From: Leptofilum sp050292445
Lineage (GTDB): Bacteria > Chloroflexota > Anaerolineae > Promineifilales > Promineifilaceae
NCBI GenBank assembly: GCA_050292445.1
Contig: JBNKLQ010000205.1
Span: 1 to 11,209 of the forward strand
Direction of reading: 5' to 3'
Length of the DNA: 11,209 bases
In this document: piece after piece, positions 6,914 to 11,209 of the stretch
Numbering within the stretch: the first letter of the stretch is position 1
Layout of the letters: each line of letters begins with the position of its first letter
Program-made: the position numbers and the translations under genes
The notes under the pieces: generated by a model
Told to the model about the DNA's origin: nothing
The model's input: only the letters and a program-made list of their open reading frames with translations
Database searches by the model: none

Positions 6914-6950
6914 AGGATAGCGAACGGCCGTCTTCAGTTCGTCAGGAGAT
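6914..6950 (-). promoter_or_regulatory. Bidirectional promoter module 2, minus-strand side (39-aa peptide gene)
   Basis: TATCCT (6919-6914 on the minus strand) with ACGGCCGT at 6924-6931 and 11-base units CGTCTTCAGTT (6929-6939) and CGTCAGGAGAT (6940-6950) repeats the layout of module 1 base for base: 22 of 26 positions match, including the 10-base step between the AGGATA and ACGGCCGT blocks. This predicts a 5' leader of roughly 75-80 bases for the 39-aa peptide gene. The leader contains the palindrome TCCGGCCGGA (6877-6886). Confidence 0.65.
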
Positions 6951-6961
6951 TTGGAGCGCAG

Positions 6962-6999
6962 CGTCAGCAGATCGTCAGCAGGGGAGAGTGGGGTACAAT
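6962..6999 (+). promoter_or_regulatory. SARP-type promoter of the AEC transporter gene
   Basis: Two 11-base direct repeats, CGTCAGCAGAT (6962-6972) and CGTCAGCAGGG (6973-6983), are in phase with the two units at 6929 and 6940 across one degenerate unit (6951-6961), so five units stack with an 11-base period. Counting units from GTCA (6963 and 6974), exactly nine bases separate the second unit from the -10 box TACAAT (6994-6999). The same spacing occurs at 10175-10211. No TTGACA-like -35 is present. The start codon follows eight bases after the -10, so the mRNA is nearly leaderless. Confidence 0.68.
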
Positions 7000-7007
7000 C
7001 CGCCCCC

Positions 7008-7916
7008 ATGATTGCCCAAGTAGCAGAAATATTCTTCAACGTAATTACGCCAGTGTTTGCCCTGGTATTGATTGGTTATTTGGCTGGCCCACGGCTGGGG
7101 CTGAACGCCCGGACCTTGTCCCGCTTTGCCTACTACATCCTCATTCCTTGCTTTGTCTTTAACATCATTGCTACGGCCGAATTTGACGTAGCCACGGCGG
7201 GACGCATGGTGATCTTTATCTGGGTGGTGGAGCTGGCCTGTGCCGCGCTGGGGTTGGCCGTGGCCAAAATTTTGCAACGCAGTGCCCAAATGACGGCGGC
7301 TTACGTGCTTATTGCCACGTTTGGCAACGTGGGCAACTTTGGCCTGCCGCTTATCGAGTTTCGCTTGGGGTCAGAAGGGCTGCTGCCAGCAACCATTTAT
7401 TTTTTAGCGATTATGGTGATTGCTTTTGTGATTGGGGTGGGGGCAGCCAGTTGGACCAATGGCGGGAGCCTGGCGGCGATTGTTTCTGTACTTAAAACAC
7501 CAGCACTGATTGCCATTGTGCCTGCCGCGCTGGTGAATGGGTTGGGAATAACGCCGCCCTTGCTGGTAAGCCGCACCACGGGGCTGCTGGCGGCGGCAAT
7601 GATACCGACCATGCTGGTGGCGCTGGGCGTGCAGTTGGCCGACGTGAAGCAGATTCGGCTAAGCCGGGATGTGTGGATTGCCAGCGGCATTCGCCTGTTG
7701 GGTGGTGCAGCGCTAAGTTTATTGATTGTGATTCCGTTTGGCTTAACTGGGGTGGAGCGAGGTGCGGGGATTTTTCAGGCGGCAATGCCCACGGCCGTTT
7801 TGGCCTCGATCATCGCTTTGGAACATGATTTATTGCCCGATTTTGTGACAACGGCCGTTCTTTTTTCTACCATTGCCAGCGTGGTGACGTTAACGCTTTT
7901 GCTTGCTTTTGTGTAG
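7008..7916 (+). CDS. AEC (auxin efflux carrier) family transporter
   Basis: A 302-residue, very hydrophobic protein of standard AEC length with about ten membrane helices. Family features include a polar, conserved helix break GNVGNFGLPL at residues 106-115, KTPALIAI at 163-170, PTMLVALGVQL at 200-210 and AAMPTAVLASIIA at 258-270. Relatives in bacteria move small organic acids and other anions; the substrate here is unknown. The ATG at 7008 is chosen over an upstream start at 6951 because the upstream part overlaps the 11-bp repeats and the TACAAT box, and because family members start directly in the first helix (FFNVITPVFALVLIGY). The gene is monocistronic, diverges from the 39-aa peptide gene and converges on the metallophosphoesterase. 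The promoter suggests control by a BTAD regulator, presumably the one just upstream. Confidence 0.92.
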   Translation: MIAQVAEIFFNVITPVFALVLIGYLAGPRLGLNARTLSRFAYYILIPCFVFNIIATAEFDVATAGRMVIFIWVVELACAALGLAVAKILQRSAQMTAAYVLIATFGNVGNFGLPLIEFRLGSEGLLPATIYFLAIMVIAFVIGVGAASWTNGGSLAAIVSVLKTPALIAIVPAALVNGLGITPPLLVSRTTGLLAAAMIPTMLVALGVQLADVKQIRLSRDVWIASGIRLLGGAALSLLIVIPFGLTGVERGAGIFQAAMPTAVLASIIALEHDLLPDFVTTAVLFSTIASVVTLTLLLAFV

Positions 7917-7945
7917 ATGGATTCCCCTTGGCAAATCGGTAACAG

Positions 7946-8002
7946 GCGTGGCAGTCTTAAATATGGAAGTTTTGTGACTGCTATGATCAAAGACTGCCAC
8001 GC
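7946..8002. terminator. Bidirectional hairpin between convergent transporter and phosphoesterase genes
   Basis: GCGTGGCAGTCTT (7946-7958) is perfectly inverted as AAGACTGCCACGC (7990-8002), 13 base pairs with a 31-base loop. It fills the gap between two convergent genes, the expected place for a shared terminator, though neither side has a clean T-run. The loop holds ATATGGAAGT, which also occurs at 10134-10143, so this could be a member of a dispersed repeat family. Confidence 0.65.
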
Positions 8003-8016
8003 TTCACCTGTGTTAT

Positions 8017-9180
8017 TTAGGCAACGGCCGTTACGGGTTCGCCAATGACGCGATTCGGCAGACGGCCGTTTTGCGACGCTTTTTGTGGGGCTGGTGCCGG
8101 ATTCAGCCGGTTGAAAACAGCATCCAGAGAAGCCCGAGCCAGGATGCGTGGCCCATCTGCTCCTTCGTCACCGGGCCACTTGATGAGCCGAATCTCACCG
8201 TCGGCAATTTCCAGGCCGGTAATATCGCCATCAGAAAAGCTGCAACAGCCAGTGTTGAAGTAGCAGGGCATCATGTTGGCCAGATCAGGTTCGGCTGCTG
8301 CCTCTCCCTGTGACTGTTGGGCACGAACCCACTCCAGTTTGGCGGCCAGAGTCGCAATCTTGGTCTGTTTTTCGTCATCGGTCAGGGTCTCATCTGCTGG
8401 CACGGCTGCCATTTCTTCCACCAGCTGTTCTTCATGTGTTTTCGATTCAAACACCGGGTAGTGAGTGTGGCCGGTAATCAGAACCAGGCGTTTTTTGGCC
8501 GCCTGTGCCCAGCGATACATGGCCACGTTGTGCTTTTTGCGCAGCTGCCAATCTTTGGCGGGCGTGTTCCGGCGATACTTGGTGAGGCGCTGCAAAGGTT
8601 GCCACAGGTAACGGACCAACGGTTTGGACAGCCAGGCCCATTTGTCGCTGTCGGCCGTGCCCTGATGGCCGTGGACTAAGAAAAATTGGCCCAAAGGACG
8701 GCCGTCTCGTTTGACCCACAGCTTAAACCCTTCGTACACATGCAAAAGGTTGTGGCCAAAGGCAGGCTGAAGAAGCTGACGCACGATTTCAGGTTTGCTC
8801 CATACTTCATCATGGTTGCCAAAGGCGCGATGGTAACGGCCGTCTTCGTGAAAGGTGCGCTCTAAACTTAGCGAATGGGCATAAGCAGACATGACAGATG
8901 ATTCCCGTTCCTCCCATAACTCTTCCACATCACCCAGGGCAATGAGGTGATAGGCCAAGGCATTGTAATAGGCCAGCGCCGCATTGTAAGCCCGTTCAGA
9001 TTTCTGGAAATCGTCAGCTCCGTTCCGTGCGCCGCGATGCTGGTCAGAGAAAATAATGTAGCGAGGCGCATCATCGTTGGTTAGCTCAATTGATTGCAAC
9101 TGTTTGATCTTGTTCTTGTTCTTGAATGCACCATTTAATCCGGCGGCGATTTGTTGGTCGAATTGAATTTGGTTGCTCAT
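8017..9180 (-). CDS. Calcineurin-like metallophosphoesterase
   Basis: A 387-residue protein with all blocks of the dimetal phosphoesterase fold: SDQH (Asp46, His48), GDVEE (Asp84), GNHDE (Asn122, His123), VHGH (His170/172) and GHTH (His238/240), followed by YFNTGCCSF at 307-315. The family hydrolyses phosphomonoesters or diesters at a two-metal centre; the order and spacing recall the UDP-diacylglucosamine hydrolase (LpxH)-like branch, but the substrate cannot be fixed. Residues about 247-300, between GHTH and NTG, form a charged, probably helical insert (EEQLVEEM...KLEWVRA). There is no signal peptide. AGGAG stands eight bases before the ATG at 9178-9180. The gene follows the membrane-protein gene by 71 bases on the same strand, so co-transcription is possible, although a hairpin lies between. 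Confidence 0.92.
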   Translation of the reverse strand: MSNQIQFDQQIAAGLNGAFKNKNKIKQLQSIELTNDDAPRYIIFSDQHRGARNGADDFQKSERAYNAALAYYNALAYHLIALGDVEELWEERESSVMSAYAHSLSLERTFHEDGRYHRAFGNHDEVWSKPEIVRQLLQPAFGHNLLHVYEGFKLWVKRDGRPLGQFFLVHGHQGTADSDKWAWLSKPLVRYLWQPLQRLTKYRRNTPAKDWQLRKKHNVAMYRWAQAAKKRLVLITGHTHYPVFESKTHEEQLVEEMAAVPADETLTDDEKQTKIATLAAKLEWVRAQQSQGEAAAEPDLANMMPCYFNTGCCSFSDGDITGLEIADGEIRLIKWPGDEGADGPRILARASLDAVFNRLNPAPAPQKASQNGRLPNRVIGEPVTAVA

Positions 9181-9219
9181 TTCAATACTCCTAAGTTTAC
9201 ATAAAAATTACGATAAATT

Positions 9220-9247
9220 ATTGGGACGGTTCGCGAACCGCCCCAAT
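9220..9247 (-). terminator. Palindromic hairpin between the membrane-protein and phosphoesterase genes
   Basis: A 28-base near-perfect palindrome, ATTGGGACGGTTCG followed by CGAACCGCCCCAAT, with a single A-C mismatch and a central GGTTCGCGAACC. It lies four bases after the membrane-protein stop. No T-run follows at once (AATAATTTATCG), so it may attenuate or stabilise RNA ends, or be an operator, rather than fully terminate. Confidence 0.6.
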
Positions 9248-9251
9248 GTGC

Positions 9252-10040
9252 CTATTTACCAGCAGCTAGGGCTGCGGCTTCTTTATTTGTGAGTGCCTCA
9301 ATCGCCTTAGCGAGGCGTTCTTGTTCGCCTGGGTTTGAAGGAGGCATCTGCCCCTGGACCAACAGTTCCAGAACTTCAACCAATCGGGCCAGAATGCGAT
9401 GAAGTACATCGGCGGAGAATCCGCCCAGCAGGGCAATGAGCGCGGGTGTTAGGGGCAGCGAACCGCTGCTTTCTACGCCGTTGGGGAAGATGAGCGTGGC
9501 CAGAATCAGCCCAGCAATCAGACCCAGGGTGATGCGAATCCAGTAGGAAAAGGCGTAGGTGGGGTCAAATGTGTTAGCCACAATGTACCGATTGGCTTTG
9601 TACAGGCCGAAGAATGTGCCACCCAGGCCAGCAGCGATTAAGTAGTAGGCCATGTCATACGCTTTACCAGGCCCCAAAATGGTCATGGTGGCAAAGGCTG
9701 CGAGCAGGATAACGGCCGTAACCGTCAGATGTCGTATCAGGGGCACAGGTCCCAGCGTGCGGCAGAATAAATTCTGTCGATCTTCAGCGGCCAGCAGCAG
9801 CAACGTCTCCGGGCGGGCTGGCGCCACAATTTTGACCAGCTGCGCGTGGGCGGTTGTCAATTGTGCCAAATCTTCACCCGTGTGGCTGTTGGCCTCAAGC
9901 TGATTGAATTTGTCCAGCGTCTGTACAATCGAGGCGGGCATGCCGCTGCCAGACTCAAGAGCATGTTTGGCCATTGCTTCACATTCTTGCCGTAAATGTT
10001 CGGTGATGTTGATGGTGAATTTGCTTCTTTTTTTGCTCAC
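9252..10040 (-). CDS. Hypothetical four-helix membrane protein with cytosolic N-terminal domain
   Basis: A 262-residue protein I do not recognise. Residues 1-100 are hydrophilic and helical (ITEHLRQECEAMAKHALES), residues 104-123, 129-148, 168-186 and about 196-213 are hydrophobic helices, and the C-terminal 45 residues are charged and helical (RLAKAIEALTNKEAAAL). The start is GTG at 10038-10040, supported by AAGGAG (10048-10053) seven bases upstream. The helix pair with GLGGTFFGLYKANRY and the short LLGGFSADVLHRILARL end suggest an integral membrane scaffold or regulatory protein rather than a transporter. It probably shares a transcript with the metallophosphoesterase downstream, and it has a promoter with 11-bp direct repeats. 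Confidence 0.85.
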   Translation of the reverse strand: MSKKRSKFTINITEHLRQECEAMAKHALESGSGMPASIVQTLDKFNQLEANSHTGEDLAQLTTAHAQLVKIVAPARPETLLLLAAEDRQNLFCRTLGPVPLIRHLTVTAVILLAAFATMTILGPGKAYDMAYYLIAAGLGGTFFGLYKANRYIVANTFDPTYAFSYWIRITLGLIAGLILATLIFPNGVESSGSLPLTPALIALLGGFSADVLHRILARLVEVLELLVQGQMPPSNPGEQERLAKAIEALTNKEAAALAAGK

Positions 10041-10174
10041 AATACTGCTCCTTTAATTTGTTCGTCCTGCTAATCCAATACAATATTTTCCGATGTTGTT
10101 TTGCAAAAATGTGGGCTGTCGAGTTTTGATTTAATATGGAAGTCTTGAGCTTGCGTCTGTGCTGATTAGGCTTT

Positions 10175-10211
10175 TTTATACTTTGAACAATCAGTGTGAC
10201 TTCAGCGTGAC
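10175..10211 (-). promoter_or_regulatory. SARP-type promoter for the membrane-protein gene
   Basis: Read on the minus strand, two 11-base direct repeats GTCACGCTGAA (10211-10201) and GTCACACTGAT (10200-10190) are followed after exactly nine bases by the -10 box TATAAA (10180-10175). This is the same geometry as at the transporter promoter: GTCA at 31 and 20 bases upstream of the -10. The leader to the GTG would be about 130 bases. Confidence 0.6.
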
Positions 10212-10225
10212 CCGATATGAACTGC

Positions 10226-10285
10226 ATGGTAATAAACGGCCGTCAGCAGATCATCAGCACAAGTTCTCAATGTCGTTAGCTGCGG
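10226..10285. promoter_or_regulatory. Bidirectional module 3: ACGGCCGT with 11-bp repeats
   Basis: About 21 of 26 bases match module 1, including the unbroken run AAACGGCCGTCAGCAG. Units CGTCAGCAGAT (10241-10251), CATCAGCACAA (10252-10262) and, after one degenerate unit, CGTTAGCTGCG (10274-10284) keep the 11-base period. The minus-strand -10 candidate is TACCAT (10231-10226). On the plus strand ATATAA (10306-10311) lies 31 bases from GTTA (10275), a weak match to the geometry seen elsewhere. It lies upstream of the membrane-protein gene and, 270 bases away, of the second BTAD regulator. Confidence 0.5.
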
Positions 10286-10542
10286 AAGGCACATACCGCT
10301 ACTGGATATAAGAATGAACGAGTAATTTGTAGAGTTTCCAGCACACCGTTCATGAACGGCCGTCTATCAATCAACCGTAGAGCTTTCCCGTAGTCAAAGC
10401 CTAATGGGACGCAGATGAACGCCGATGACGCAGATAAAACAAAGATGGGTGTCCATCCGCGTCCTATTTCATTTAGAAGTTGGACTATTGAAAAACCGTG
10501 CAATCAGCCGTGTGTTTGTCGTCAAAATGCAGGGCCTTGCGG
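10286..10542. repeat. Non-coding stretch with two inverted repeats
   Basis: No credible gene lies here. CCGTTCATGAACGG (10346-10359) is a perfect 14-base palindrome overlapping an ACGGCCGT copy (10356-10363). Further on, GGACGCAGATGAAC (10407-10420) is inverted with two mismatches as GTCCATCCGCGTCC (10451-10464), enclosing a second CGATGACGCAGATAAA. This looks like a degenerate dispersed intergenic hairpin. The region may simply be the long leader or spacer before the second BTAD regulator. Confidence 0.5.
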
Positions 10543-10548
10543 TAAAAT
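10543..10548 (+). promoter_or_regulatory. -10 box of the second BTAD regulator, leaderless start
   Basis: TAAAAT stands five bases before the ATG at 10554, the same spacing as TACAAT before the first regulator's ATG. This supports both start choices and leaderless transcription of both genes. No clear 11-bp repeats are at the expected distance. Confidence 0.55.
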
Positions 10549-10553
10549 GGCGC

Positions 10554-11189
10554 ATGTCCCTGCTAGAAGTCTCATTTTTTGGCACATTTCAGATGAAAGT
10601 AGGCGATGTTCCTATCGCAAATTTTCGCTCTGTCAATACTCAAGGGTTGTTAGCTTACCTGATCTTGCAGGCGGAACGGCCGTTTCCTCGCGACACCCTA
10701 GCCACCCTCTTCTGGCCCGATGTGCCAGACGCCACCGCCAAAAAGAACCTACGCCAAACGCTCTACCAGCTGCGCCAACTGCTTAACGATAGCGATAAAC
10801 TGCCCCAGCCATTTTTGTTTGTTAGCCGCCAAAACATCCAGTGGAATCCAGAAAGTGATTATTGGTTGGATGTGCAGGCGTTTTTGGCAGATTTGGCACA
10901 TGGGGAGCTGGAAACGGCCGTTACCCACTATACTGGCGAACTCTTGCCTGGTTTCACCTGCGACAGTCTAGACTTTGAAAATTGGCTGCGGCAGGAGCGG
11001 GAACGATTGCACAGGTTGGCGCTTACGGCTCTGGACGATCTGACTGAACGATACATCACCCAGGCAGATTTGGCGGCGGCGGAGGCAGCAGCGCCGGCGC
11101 CGCAATCCGGCTCAAGGCTCGAAATGCCTGCAAAATATAATGCGCTTCCGGCTGGTTCTCGCAGTCCGTCCCCAACCGCTTCCACATAA
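10554..11189 (+). CDS. Second BTAD (SARP-like) regulator, truncated or disrupted mid-domain
   Basis: From the ATG at 10554 residues 1-180 closely parallel the first regulator: VSFFGTFQMKVGD, FRSVNTQGLLAYL, FWPDVPDATAKKNLRQTLYQLRQL, then the BTAD part with ELLPGFTCDSLDFENWL and ERLHRLALTAL. After ADLAAAEAAA (residue 180, base 11093) the first regulator goes on with QQQLALEPW, but here similarity stops. A low-complexity tail of 31 residues (Pro, Ala, Ser) leads to TAA at 11187-11189. None of the other plus-strand frames restores the BTAD sequence, so this is not a simple frameshift. As read, the product is a 211-aa DNA-binding part without ATPase or TPR. The upstream frame is open from 10425, but the -10 box and family alignment favour 10554. 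Either a real rearrangement or an assembly join is possible. Confidence 0.8.
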   Translation: MSLLEVSFFGTFQMKVGDVPIANFRSVNTQGLLAYLILQAERPFPRDTLATLFWPDVPDATAKKNLRQTLYQLRQLLNDSDKLPQPFLFVSRQNIQWNPESDYWLDVQAFLADLAHGELETAVTHYTGELLPGFTCDSLDFENWLRQERERLHRLALTALDDLTERYITQADLAAAEAAAPAPQSGSRLEMPAKYNALPAGSRSPSPTAST

Positions 11190-11208
11190 ACGCCACTGCA
11201 TCCAGCCG
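11056..11208 (-). other. Possible end of a minus-strand gene beginning outside the window
   Basis: A minus-strand frame enters from the right edge and stays open to TGA at 11056-11058. Residues 1-43 (RLDAVAFMWKRLG... EAHYILQAFRALSRI...) look like ordinary protein with mixed composition, unlike the plus-strand reading of the same bases. The last residues (LLPPPPPNLPG) lie on the antisense of the BTAD gene and look artificial. The two readings change quality at about 11094. No family is recognised. Confidence 0.3.
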
Positions 11209-11209
11209 C

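Larger units (their letters stand above)
463..10921. repeat. Dispersed 8-bp palindrome ACGGCCGT, 27 copies counted by eye
   Basis: Copies start at 463, 1324, 1656, 1702, 2211, 2487, 3134, 3737, 4050, 4159, 4798, 5074, 5144, 5593, 5728, 6924, 7791, 7851, 8024, 8062, 8698, 8836, 9712, 10236, 10356, 10676 and 10914. Eleven are extended to AACGGCCGTT. Of about 30 CGGCCG cores only three have other flanks (7173, 8653, 6879). A rough base-composition estimate gives about 0.2 expected copies. Twenty-two lie wholly within genes; one straddles a stop codon and four are intergenic. Confidence 0.92.

Noticed and set aside
6830..7039. N-terminal extension of the 39-aa peptide frame to 109 residues
   Set aside because: The extension is antisense to the promoter repeats and transporter start, while AAAGGAGA directly precedes the inner ATG at 6829.
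9979..10227. 82-aa minus-strand frame upstream of the membrane protein
   Set aside because: It overlaps the membrane-protein start and the 11-bp repeat promoter, is rich in Lys/Gln/Asn, and has no ribosome site.
10306..10327. Small plus-strand gene after the ATATAA box
   Set aside because: The only ATG (10314) meets a stop after three codons.
463..10921. ACGGCCGT copies as ordinary operators
   Set aside because: Most copies are inside coding regions in all frames; only the ones in the promoter modules can be regulatory, and even there the general motif enrichment may explain their presence.

Overview
The window reads as a piece of a free-living bacterial chromosome of moderate GC. It is most likely from a Chloroflexota (Anaerolineae-like) lineage. 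This assignment is an inference from large BTAD/STAND/TPR regulators, near-leaderless promoters and intergenic repeat hairpins; no rRNA or tRNA is present to confirm it. The strongest base-level signature is the 8-bp palindrome ACGGCCGT, counted by eye 27 times. It occurs in genes on both strands, in three codon phases, and between genes.

Left part (1-3443), all on the minus strand: an alpha/beta hydrolase cut by the window edge, an AMP-forming acyl-CoA ligase, a patatin-like lipid hydrolase and a 100-aa protein resembling dimeric alpha/beta-barrel proteins. Hairpin-type repeats lie between them. The theme is lipid or acyl metabolism, but gaps of 78 to 250 bp with hairpins argue against one tight operon.

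Middle part (3444-7916): a 951-aa BTAD-STAND-TPR regulator (AfsR/SARP-like) on the plus strand, flanked on the minus strand by two tiny genes missed by length-based gene calling. One encodes a 33-aa Met-Pro-rich peptide. The other encodes a 39-aa peptide with a hydrophobic start and a Cys-rich end (CX4CH). Each has a strong Shine-Dalgarno sequence and a hairpin plus T-run terminator. Both are preceded by a near-identical promoter module: a TATCCT -10, ACGGCCGT, and direct repeats with 11-bp period. The same modules face the regulator and an AEC-family transporter on the plus strand. SARP-family regulators are known to bind 11-bp-period direct repeats just upstream of the -10, so the regulator, two peptides and transporter may form one regulon.

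Right part (7917-11209): convergent to the transporter lie a metallophosphoesterase and a four-helix membrane protein on the minus strand, the latter with its own 11-bp repeat promoter. A third copy of the bidirectional module lies upstream of it. The window ends in a second BTAD regulator that loses family similarity at about 11094, in the middle of the domain, suggesting a rearrangement or an assembly join.
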